From Fragilaria radians (Eukaryota > Bacillariophyta > Fragilariophyceae > Fragilariales > Fragilariaceae), in the NCBI GenBank assembly GCA_900642245.1, contig CAAAJI010000005.1:335223-373361 (forward strand): a stretch of 38,139 nucleotides of DNA. The letters run 5' to 3'. Shown piece after piece: positions 23,931-33,149 of the stretch. The notes beneath the pieces are model-generated. The model saw nothing but the letters and a program-made list of their open reading frames with translations. It did not search any database and was not told where the DNA came from. The position numbers and the translations under genes are program-made. The number at the start of each line of letters is the position of its first letter. The first letter of the stretch is position 1.

Positions 23931-24131
23931 CTGCTCCTACATTGATATCGGGGAAAATACGTACGATTGGCTGTTCAGAAAGAAAATGAAATCGATTTAA
24001 TTGTTCATCAGATAATTTTTTTCGTTTTCGAATTTTTTTTAAGTGGTCTAAAATCTAAAAGGGTTAAGGAGCAAGCTAGCATTAGGGATATCATTTCTAT
24101 TTCTCTCAACAGCTTCACCAACAAAAACAAA

Positions 24132-25163
24132 ATGAGATATACTAAATTTGGTAGACTGCGTCTAGTCTTTTTCCAATTTCTTCCAATCGCTCTTATATCT
24201 GGATTTCAACCTCTATTTCCTTTTTCAAAATGTCCTCGCGTATTGACGGCCATCTTGGAACATGAACAATCGAATAAGGATGAGGACGACCACAGACGTT
24301 ACTTGAAAAGCGACCACAACTCGGTGGATGATTCGTTATTGCAGCGATATGCTTGTACACGCTTTCGAAGATACGATGGAATTATGGAATCTACAGTGCT
24401 TCCCAGTCCATCAAATCAGACAGTTGTGGATATGGCATTGGCGGCCCTTAACATATCACGACGAGCGCCGTCTGGATTTAATGCACAACCTTACAAGATG
24501 GTTGTTGTATCCTCAACGGATCAAAAAGCTTTGCTAGCACGGCATTGTTCGGGAAAGAATGCGTATCGTGTTCGTGATTCTGATTGTACTGTTGTCTTCT
24601 TGGCAGATCACGAAACGGGTAAAGCATTACAACGATACCAACGTCTGCTCGAAAATCATAATCCCACATGGAAGGACAAACTTTGGCCTATGATGAAGTT
24701 AAAGTTGATTCTAATCCTCTTTTCATCGGGCTATCCATTTCTTCCCCGAATGTTGTCAATACCCATTTCCTTTATGGTACGAGTAGGTGTCCGCTTGACG
24801 AATCTTATTATTGGCAAATGGGTCGTCGTTCCGACACTATCCTCTGCTGAGACGTGGGCTACCAAAAATACGATGCTGGTTGCAATGGCGTATATGATAG
24901 CATGTTCTGCTCGTGATATTGCAACTTGTCCTATGGAGGGTATACGAGGGCCTGGCATTCGTCGTGCCTTGAAAATTCCAAGACGATATTCCATACCAAT
25001 TATTATTGCCACTGGTAATCCATTGATACGAAAAGAATCCAACTCGGATGATGTTGGAATGAGTCATGGTAAGCCTGGAACTTCTGCGGAAACTCCACGC
25101 TACGATATGTCAGAAATGATCTTTCAGGATACGTTTGGACAAGACGTTAAAATGAAGTCATGA
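24132..25163 (+). CDS. Nitroreductase-family flavoprotein, possibly plastid-targeted
   Basis: Predicted 343-residue FMN-dependent NAD(P)H oxidoreductase. I chose the ATG at 24132 because MRYTKFGRLRLVFFQFLPIA is a good signal peptide; the frame stays open upstream but that part looks like leader. The signal ends LISG-FQPLFPFSK, with Phe after the probable cleavage site, like the ASAF motif of diatom plastid preproteins (inference). SRRAPSGFNAQPYKMVVVSS (about 109-128) matches the N-terminal FMN-binding S.R.S..NxQPW block, with Tyr for Trp. ACSARDIATCPMEGIRGPGI and IPIIIATGNP match the C-terminal GL.T.PM.G...P...G segment. A hydrophobic insert between them (about 200-250; MMKLKLILILFSSGYPFLP) is unusual. 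The substrate is unknown. Its stop is 201 bases from the converging DUF2358 stop. Confidence 0.78.
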   Translation: MRYTKFGRLRLVFFQFLPIALISGFQPLFPFSKCPRVLTAILEHEQSNKDEDDHRRYLKSDHNSVDDSLLQRYACTRFRRYDGIMESTVLPSPSNQTVVDMALAALNISRRAPSGFNAQPYKMVVVSSTDQKALLARHCSGKNAYRVRDSDCTVVFLADHETGKALQRYQRLLENHNPTWKDKLWPMMKLKLILILFSSGYPFLPRMLSIPISFMVRVGVRLTNLIIGKWVVVPTLSSAETWATKNTMLVAMAYMIACSARDIATCPMEGIRGPGIRRALKIPRRYSIPIIIATGNPLIRKESNSDDVGMSHGKPGTSAETPRYDMSEMIFQDTFGQDVKMKS

Positions 25164-25364
25164 AGTTAATTCATTTTGCATTCATATACATTATAGTAGA
25201 AAGGGAAAATATACGTCAATTCATACATAATGAATAGTGACGTGATTCTAGCATGCATCAGGTTCCAATTTGGCGATCACAACCCTTGTATTGGCATTTT
25301 CTTGAGCATAGAAAAATGAATTAACCAAATAATTTTTCAAAGCTAGAAACATAGGCACCATTCG

Positions 25365-26126
25365 CTATGCCTTTTCCTTTATTTGTGTAGTTGCCTTCCG
25401 GAAGATTTGCTTCACCCCCTCTAGAGGTTCAATATCCCAAGATTCGATATGTTCCATGATGAGGAAGGAATCTGGATCGATGACATACCTCACTCCCCAT
25501 GGCCATGCAAGGACTGGTTTCCAGGGGAGAGATAACTCTAGCTTTACCATGAGCTTCGTTTGGACAACAAATTCACCAGCCTCCATTGATGATGTGGAAT
25601 ATTCCAATAGCTTTGCAGAATATTTCGTAATGAAACTTCCAAGATTTTGTAGATTGTCCACAAATCGTTGACGTCCCCGAAAGGACACAAAGGGATCTGA
25701 GAAAAGACAGCGTTCATCATAAATGAGTGAATCGACGTCACCAGATAGAAAATAGGATCGATCATTATCTAGTTGGATTCGTCGTAGGGTTTCTTGTAGC
25801 GTTGTAGGTGCGACGGTCAAATTCAAGGTTGGGAATTCGGTGGATTCGAATACCCCTCCTTTCTTCGTATTCTGTTTACCGAAAAGGTTGCCAAATGCTT
25901 CCACAGCGTACCAAGAAAATTTTCCAACGGGATTCAATTCTTCGTATGGTTCCTTCTCAACTTCATCTTGTGGATTCTTTACCTTCTTGTTCCCAGCCCA
26001 TTGAACGTTCGATTCCAAGGATCGAGGAGAATTTCGTTGGAAATAATGAGGGGTAAAGCCATGCGATAAGTTTGGGTTTGTCAACACAAGTAGAAGCAAA
26101 CGAAGAGTGATTGTGAAGGACAGCAT
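25365..26126 (-). CDS. DUF2358 (SnoaL-like) protein, probably plastid-targeted
   Basis: Predicted 253-residue protein. The first real ATG is at 26126 (three codons earlier is a TTG). MLSFTITLRLLLLVLTNPNL is a signal peptide ending SHG-FTPHYFQRNSPRS, a Phe-led, Ser/Arg-rich transit-like stretch typical of diatom plastid proteins. The mature part holds the DUF2358 hallmark at about 110-160: LDNDRSYFLSGDVDSLIYD, CLFSDPFVSFRG, RFVDNLQNLG. This family is found in plant and algal chloroplasts and has an NTF2/SnoaL-like alpha+beta barrel. No biochemical role is established as far as I know. WPWGVRYVIDPDSFLIMEHI is the conserved C-terminal strand pair. It is divergent from 6-phosphogluconolactonase, with 269 bases between the ATGs. 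Confidence 0.8.
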   Translation of the reverse strand: MLSFTITLRLLLLVLTNPNLSHGFTPHYFQRNSPRSLESNVQWAGNKKVKNPQDEVEKEPYEELNPVGKFSWYAVEAFGNLFGKQNTKKGGVFESTEFPTLNLTVAPTTLQETLRRIQLDNDRSYFLSGDVDSLIYDERCLFSDPFVSFRGRQRFVDNLQNLGSFITKYSAKLLEYSTSSMEAGEFVVQTKLMVKLELSLPWKPVLAWPWGVRYVIDPDSFLIMEHIESWDIEPLEGVKQIFRKATTQIKEKA

Positions 26127-26213
26127 GCGTCCCAAATGTTGTTGACGATGCGATGGAAGTGTGTCCGAGATAGATTATTGATTCTTTGAGTTTATGACAA
26201 CAGTGTGTTTAAA

Positions 26214-26290
26214 ACAGTATTCTGTACAAGAAAGATTAGCTATGACAACAGGAAGTTTACTGCATGGGTTCGTAACAGTATTCTGTGCAA
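26214..26290. promoter_or_regulatory. Two copies of a palindromic 12-mer in a divergent promoter
   Basis: ACAGTATTCTGTACAA (26214-26229) and ACAGTATTCTGTGCAA (26275-26290) match at 15 of 16 bases and are spaced 61 bases start to start. The core ACAG-TATT-CTGT has inverted 4-base arms. Both lie between the DUF2358 ATG (26126) and the 6PGL ATG (26396). Repetition plus dyad symmetry suggests binding sites for a dimeric factor acting on one or both genes, but no known factor can be named. Confidence 0.35.
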
Positions 26291-26395
26291 TCTTATCACA
26301 ACAGTAATTAAAAAATTACTGCAAGGGGAAAATTATGGTATTCTAATTTACTAAGGTAGTTCCCAAAGTTAGTTTACTTGAAGAGAAACCACAAG

Positions 26396-27235
26396 ATGGC
26401 AGAGATTCAACCTTTATCACAGCTTATAATTTGCCCTTCAACGACTGAACTTGGACGTACATTACTTTCTGAAATAGCCAGAATATCTTCGGCAGCCATT
26501 CAAGCTCGGGGTGTCTTTACGATAGCCTTAAGCGGAGGTTCTCTCGTAGGATACTTGGCCGAATTGAGTACTGCCTTGGGAGAGTCGTCAGGGCGAAAGC
26601 CAGAATTTGATAAGTGGCATGTCATTCTGGCAGATGAACGATGTGTGCCCCTAATAGATCCAGAATCCAATATGGGACTGTTGCAACGAGTGGTTTTTTC
26701 AACTATGGATACCAACAATGTCATTCCCCAGTCTCAAATTTATGGCATCGATGAAACCAATCTCGACAATCCAGAGGCTGTCGCTGCAGCATATGAAACT
26801 TTAGTACGAAGCGTCCTATCCAAGTCAAATGATCAATTGGACTTAGCAGTCCTTGGATTTGGTCCCGATGGACACACATGTTCTTTATTTCCTGGTCATG
26901 CATTACTGAACGAAAATCATAAGTGGGTTGCCTCCATACTGGACTCACCGAAGCCACCCTCGAAACGAATCACACTAACGTATCATGTTTTGAATCATAG
27001 GACGCGAAGTGTAATCTTTTGTGGTGCTGGAGAAAGTAAGGCACCTATTTTGACCCAAATTTTTGACTCGTTTATTGCAGACTCGGAAAAGACTCAGACG
27101 TATCAAGTACAAATGAAACAACCTGCACCGTTCCCCTGCGCTGCCGTCATCCCAAACTCCATACATGAAAATTGTACACTTTCATATATCGTCGATCAAG
27201 CAGCAGTCGTTGGTATGACACTTCCATCCATCTGA
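26396..27235 (+). CDS. PGL: 6-phosphogluconolactonase
   Basis: Predicted 279-residue hydrolase converting 6-phosphogluconolactone to 6-phosphogluconate, the second step of the oxidative pentose phosphate pathway. ATG at 26396; no intron and no targeting peptide, so probably cytosolic. Motifs: FTIALSGGSLVGYLAEL (about 41-57; phosphate-binding SGGS at 46-49), WHVILADERCVP with the SN of SNMG (74-93), GFGPDGHTCSLFPGH with the catalytic His (154-168), RITLTYHVLN and the GAGESKAPIL segment (209-219). All belong to the stand-alone glucosamine-6-phosphate isomerase-like (DevB) PGL family, at normal length. A NagB-type deaminase is unlikely, given the DGHTCSLFPG loop and the TLTYHVLN strand. Its stop lies 84 bases from the converging GluRS stop. 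Confidence 0.93.
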   Translation: MAEIQPLSQLIICPSTTELGRTLLSEIARISSAAIQARGVFTIALSGGSLVGYLAELSTALGESSGRKPEFDKWHVILADERCVPLIDPESNMGLLQRVVFSTMDTNNVIPQSQIYGIDETNLDNPEAVAAAYETLVRSVLSKSNDQLDLAVLGFGPDGHTCSLFPGHALLNENHKWVASILDSPKPPSKRITLTYHVLNHRTRSVIFCGAGESKAPILTQIFDSFIADSEKTQTYQVQMKQPAPFPCAAVIPNSIHENCTLSYIVDQAAVVGMTLPSI

Positions 27236-27319
27236 TGCAATACATCCTAAGTTCAGTGTTAATCAACCTTTAACATTTAAATTCAATCTTTCAATTCTCT
27301 AGTATTATTCAAATGCATC

Positions 27320-30076
27320 TTATCGATGTGCCAATTTACCTGTGATCCCCCCCATGGCCTTTACCTTGCCATCGGGTACTGTAAACAAAATCAAAGGTTT
27401 ATCAGGCCCCATGTAAGGTCGATCTACGCGATAGTAGCCTCGACGTTCCAGTTGAATGATTTCGTTCTTTTGAAGCATTTTAAGGCCTGCGTCTCCAATG
27501 ACGTCTGTTATAGCCATTGTGCACGGATTGACAAAATCTTCAAATTTATCCTCCTCTTCTAGCTTATCCTTCGTCACTAAATTATCAAACTCAGTCAAAA
27601 CGCAAGCTGTGTTATCGGCAACATCCACAATCCAACTTATTTTGCGTTTTGCATTCTTAAAATCACCATCGGGAATATATTCTGCCACCAAACCACCATC
27701 CACCTGAAGAATCTTCATCACTCCCCATCGAACTAGAACAATAATCTCACCTACAACCATACCTTCGGTATCGACAGTCTCGAGAAGAACATCTCCTCCA
27801 ATACGAACAAGGCGCTTTCCAAGTGTTGGATCCTTGGGGTGAAAATCAGTGGTGAGAAAGGTATTTGAATTCACCAATGGGCCATTCGTTATCTTCATGC
27901 GGACATGATCCGTCTTGTCAACTGCCATGAATCGCTTAGCAATTTTGTCAATCTCCTTTTTGTTAAGAGCCCAAAACGAACTCCAATCCATATTTACGAT
28001 ATTGCGTGACGCTCCTTGACTATACATAAAGGAACGTAGAGCATCAATATAGATACCTCGCCGCACAACTCCTCGAATTGTGGGAAATCGTGGATCGTCC
28101 CATCCGGTTACAAGACCCTCATCCACAAACCATGCCAACTTTCGCTTTGACATAACTGTGTAGTTGAAGTTAACCCGAGAGAATGCATGAATGCGGACTC
28201 GACGAAGATTCAACGATTTCTGAATCCATTGATATTGGGCATCACGATCATTGTACTCCGTCGTCCGAAGGGCATGTGTGACACCTTCGATGGAATCTAC
28301 AATGGGACATGCCAAGTCGTACGTTGGGTATGCCTTAAAGCGAGAGCCAGAGCGATGATGGGGTGTTAAGTTTTGACGGAAGAGCACAGGGTCACGCATC
28401 GTTCCATTATCACTTTGCATATCGATTTTTGCACGTAGACACCAGGCTCCTCCTTCCTCACTTCCACTGCACATTAGCTTGAAATACTTTAGGGCTTCAT
28501 CAGGTGTTTGGTTGCGATGTCGGCTCTCCTTGCGTTGCATGCGCTCTTCTTTCATATGTTCCTGAGGAGTATCGTCCATAAATGCTAATCCATTGTGAAT
28601 CAAATACTCCGCATATTTGGTGATGGTGTCAAAATAATCCGAAGTGAAAGTAATCAAATCGGGTTTTACACCCAACTTGGCGAGATCCTCTACAATGCTT
28701 GATTGAAACTCTTCCTTTTCTTTCGAGGGATTGGTGTCGTCAAAGCGAACGATCAGACGACCACGATAGCGCCTAGCGTAGTAATCATTTAAAAGAACTG
28801 CTTTGGCATGCCCGATGTGAAGATATCCCGAAGGTTCTGGGGGGAATCGTGTCACAACTCTTCCGGCAATACCACCCTCCAAGAAATTCATTCCTGAAGC
28901 AAGGGGTTCCAACGGAAATTCATCAAAAACCGCTTCCTCTTGTCCAGTTGCTATTTGTGTGGCCTCCATGACGGAAGGTGCACTCGCTACCATGGAAAGC
29001 CAACGTCTTGTGGCCTTGGCTTCGACAGGTATAGATTCAAGAATAGCTGCTTTTTTCGAAAGTTCAGCCGGAAAACCAAGTGCAGAAAATACTGCTAAAT
29101 CTGCCATGCTCAAAGAAAAACCCACTAGGTAGGTTCGCTGCGCCAAGGCTTGCTCTAAGGTTGCAGTGACAGCCTGAAGTACCTGTTCATGGGAAAGTTG
29201 CATCAAAGATTGTGCATAGTCCATCCAAGAATTTATGTGCGCGGTTTGCGGGGAGTTAGTCCTGTTTGCAATATATCTTGCCATGGCAAAGTCACCAACT
29301 AAGGTACTGCCGTCATCTAGTCCTAATGCCGCATGACGTGAAAGGTGATCGGGCGTAATAGTAAAGTCTAGAATGGTATTGTTGATGATTGCCATGGTGA
29401 GGGTGACAACTGGTCGTTCTTTCAATGGCAAATTTGGATTCAGCACGATCTGATTGCATTGTACCTTGGATGCCATACGACCAACGACAACTTTCGAAGG
29501 GACAATAGGTATCTTTGTCTTGGACGGTGCAGATGTCGGGATAGGCTTGATGCTGGACTGGGAAGCTGGTGGGGCTGTTGTAGTTACTTTCATGACTTGT
29601 CCCTCTTCTGTTTTGTGAGCCGCTTTCGCTGCCGCTTTAGCTGCCTTTTTCTCCAACTTTTTCTGGGCATTTTTGGACTCCTCTGTATTTTCCTATTGTT
29701 TGTGAAACGGCGAGTATTCATTCAAAAGGATAATATGCACCATTAATGAGAATCAAATTCAACAGTAACACCTGTCTGACAACACATCAATCACAACATG
29801 ACTTACGGCAGCAGATGCAACCGGCGGTAATTTACCCGCTCCATCTTTTTCTGCTTTTGCCTTCGCCTTTTTCTGTGCTTTAGTAAGTGGTGGCTCGTAG
29901 GGAGTTCCATCAACCCCGATACCACCGTTATTTTCTGCATACATTTGTTTTGCAGCCAATAAAGCATCGACACAGGCTTTGATAGAACCAGCGTCAGCCC
30001 CTTCACTCTTCAATGTTTTAATCTTTTCAGCCAAAGCACCGATTTCTGTCGCAAGAGCTTCAAGATTAGCGGCCAT
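27320..30076 (-). CDS. GluRS: Cytosolic glutamyl-tRNA synthetase with N-terminal WHEP and GST-like domains, two exons
   Basis: Predicted 880-residue class I synthetase charging tRNA-Glu. Exon 1 is 30076-29807 (90 codons), exon 2 is 29692-27320. The 114-base intron 29693-29806 has GTAAGT and CAATAG ends, phase 0. Exon 1 codes a WHEP-like helix hairpin (about 8-50: EIGALAEKIKTLKSEGADAG, ALLAAKQMYAENNGG) and a Lys/Ala-rich linker that continues into exon 2. Residues about 165-335 are GST-like (YLVGFSLSMADLAVF). Catalytic core: RFPPEPSGYLHIGHAK with HIGH at 382-385, RLIVRFDDTNPSKEKEEF, AYPTYDLACPIVDSIEGVTH, and VMSKRKL at 603 as the KMSKS loop. PPEPSGYLHIGHAKA identifies GluRS rather than GlnRS. 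The C-terminal beta barrels bind the anticodon. No organelle presequence. An EPRS fusion is excluded because no ProRS domain follows. Confidence 0.92.
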
Positions 30077-33000
30077 GGTACAGGAGAGTTTTAATGGAGC
30101 AAAAAAAAATTGTGTGGTTCGGGGTTAATTTCTGGACAAAAGAATATTGCCCATAACACATTTACTTCTCCTTCAACACACCTCTATAAAAAGCCAACGT
30201 AATTGCTATGAATACATATCAATCTACATCCATGATCTATAGATAGGTCATATCTCATGATTCCTAACCGCACAAAATAATAGTAGTTAGATCTCATAGA
30301 GTGATGACTGAGATGAACATTTTTCCTTTGTCTATATTTCCAAAAGTGAATACAAGCTTGAAGTGTGAAGTACCCAAGGTACAATTATTGCAATATTTTT
30401 GGACTAGATGGTTGCACATTGAGATGTTTACTCCTTACACAAAGCAGATATTTTTGGTGCTAGCATCAATCAAGTCATTGTACTACGCTTTCTGGTTTGT
30501 ATTCCTATGTCTGACATATGTTGACCATAATGTTGACATGGGCTTCAGATTTCTGGAGGTTGCTGGTGCAGGGAGTACATATTTGGGGTATCTTTCTAAG
30601 ATCTTTTCCATATGGCAAGCCCATTTTCAGCTCTAGCTTTTGAATTGTACATCTGCCGTGTGCTCTGATCTCCATAGCGCTTTTCACTGATGGTCTCTTT
30701 CTCCCCTGACTGACGGCAACGAATCGAGAGGGCTGGTTTCACCTGACGTGAAGGAGTTTTCCTTGATTGTGTTTGATTCGCTGCCTACGAGGTATACTTT
30801 TTCTGTTGGATTGCTTGGATTATGATTATTCTGTTCTTTTCCATTTTTTAGGTTTGGATTTTGCGGGTTAACTGCTTGTTGCGTTTGTACTATTCTTTTC
30901 GGTCAGGGTGGTGATCCATTTATGTAGAGTTGTTTGTTCTTCGCTACTGCATCTGTTTTCAATTGGAGGTATGTTCTTGCTCTCATTGTGCAAGTGTTTT
31001 GAGCCTTGGCCAAAAAATGAGAAAAGCATTGTTCATAGAGTGAATACTGCAATTTTGCGGACTATTCAAGTAGTCCAAATGGGTATGTGTTTGCCAAAAA
31101 TTTACCCTCCTCCCCCTTTGGAACAAATAAATGTATCCTTTCGGTACTTTGGACTATTTGAATAGCACTAGAAAAATTATTTCCTATTTTGTTGTTTCTT
31201 CTCTCTTTGCCCATAAAGGTGCCCACTAGATTGTCAAAAAAAGTCTAAGAAGACTATGAAGGGTCTCTGGTGTTGTGCCTACTTAAATTAGCAAGATGCT
31301 GCCTCAAGATCTACCTAAAAAGGTTTGCATCAAACCGTTGCTATCATCAATGATGTTGACTCTACGTATTCTGACGTCAATGCACAAGTTCTTTAACTTC
31401 TTCAACTTTGACGCCCCGCTCCAAAGAAAGCTTGGGGAAAGAAAGGTTCCAACAACATTTGCAAGAATCCTGAAAGAGGAAAGGGTCCCTCCAAGAATAA
31501 GGTTGACAAAAACAATGAATTTCTTGAGGGTGTAAAACAGGAGAGTATATCTCCCAATTACACAATCCAGTCAGACATTTGGATTACAAGGGCATTAATA
31601 AGTGTGGTGAAGATCCTATATTTTTTCTACTAGTAATTTAATTCATCAACACATTCGTGGTTTTAAAAACTTTTGATGAACATGTTTCTCACACCTCTTG
31701 TTGTTTTTCATTCCAGGTTGCAAAAAGTAAAACGATTAGTGTTCTCAAGAAGCCTTCTCCTGGTGCTGTCAAATCAGTTTGGCAGACAAATCAGTTTGAG
31801 CTCCTGGTTCCAATCTAGATAGTCCTAATGGCACCAAAATGGCTAAGCAATTCAAGAAGCTTGTTGAATCAAATGCATTTATTTCGGAAAAAGATGCATC
31901 TAGCATCTATTGGAGATTGGTTTCAAATATCTAATAAGTGTTAAAATGCTCAATTCGACAATGGAGATTCTCAAAAATTATCAGAAGTCCAAGGTTAAGC
32001 AGTGTGGTGAAAGCAAGACGAAGCAGTTTGCTCTAAGGCTTCAATTCAGAAGAGTTAAATGAGCTTGTCTAAAATGAACGAGAGAGCTGTAAAAACGGAA
32101 ATGACTACTTTCTAGTGGCAATGCAGGTTGAGCTCATTCGTGTAACTTCGATTTCAGATTTTGAGCCGCTGAATACAGAGATTCCTGAAAAGACGGAGTC
32201 TGATGAGGCTAGAGCTATGATGAATGTGATGATGATGTGGGGGATCCTAAACTATCTTAATCACCTTCATGCTTCACAGAGTGGATTCAAGGGATGAACA
32301 TTGAGATATAACCTGCAAGGATTAACGAATCTGAGTTCAAACGGGATGCATCTGTATATTGAGACGACCTTGTTCTACATATCAAGTCAATCCCTCTTAA
32401 ATCAGGACTTCCCAAAACAATTTTACTTGCCATGGTATTGAAGTATCCCATCTTTTGAAGAAATAGATGTTCATTCTTACGTGATACTTTCTGAATTCCT
32501 TTCGTATGCATCTACAAGCCCTACAGTTGATATTTGACGGTGGAGTTATAGATACTCCTATACAGCACCTTATTTCCTTTCTTGGAAGACAATTCTGTAT
32601 TAAAACACCATCAACTTTAGCTGCAAAAACTCTTTCATCTGACTTGCCTCAGTTTCAATTGGGACTTTGGGAGCTATCATACTCCCAAAAGAGCTGTGAG
32701 AACTTGATGTGTTAATTTTAGTAACCTGTAATTCCCTGTGCTGCGTCTGGTCTTGTTCTTGTCATCTCTAGCTTTCCCCTAGCTCTAAACTCCCATCCGA
32801 TGGTAAGGTAGAAAGCAGTAATTTAAATTATAGGCTCACAATTTACACAAAAAAATATATTCTAGCATAAATTTATTCTAGAACTATTTATCTTTCTAGG
32901 TTAACTACAAAGGTAAAACGCTTGTGTTTGTTTGTTTGTTTTGCCCATTGTCATTGCATCAACACTTGTGTGTGTGTGTGCTTATTGTCATTTATTTGTC

Positions 33001-33149
33001 ATAAATCCTTTTCTGCTTGCCTGCCAAAAAGGTCCCAACACTAGCTAACACATCAGAGAGACAACTCTATGTAGCAAGACAAGAAAAGTCTATAACATCG
33101 TAGCGGCATAGCAACAGAAAAATAACAAGCCGGGAACAATTTCGTACAA
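30077..33149. other. Repeat-rich spacer, largely unresolved
   Basis: The left end holds the GluRS promoter. An open frame at 30304-30636 (about 110 codons, Phe/Tyr-rich) resembles nothing I know. At 31400-31530 the plus strand reads KKAWGKKGSNNICKNPERGK and NKVDKNNEFLEGVKQ, a basic tract then an F.G-like segment faintly like a copia gag. At 31830-32300 other coding-like pieces appear (KKLVESNAFISEKDASSIYW), broken by stops. These may be remains of the gag side of the element at 33150, but I could not confirm it. Simple repeats occur at 32924-32980. No intact gene. Confidence 0.35.
32924..32980. repeat. Microsatellites (GTTT)n and (TG)n
   Basis: A GTTT tract (about 32924-32943) is followed within 25 bases by a TG tract (about 32967-32980). 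Simple repeats with no coding context. Confidence 0.85.

Noticed and set aside
29654..29656. Start of GluRS at the apparent beginning of the long frame
   Set aside because: The codon is TTG (Leu) and lies 12 codons inside exon 2.
30304..30636. Open frame of about 110 codons upstream of the repeat-rich region
   Set aside because: No family resemblance, Phe/Tyr-rich AT-driven composition, and no splice partners seen.
31059..31165. GGACTATTCAAGTAGTCC hairpin and a related GGACTATTTGAATAG 75 bases on
   Set aside because: Short and single-locus. It could be a worn inverted repeat but has no element boundaries or target duplications.
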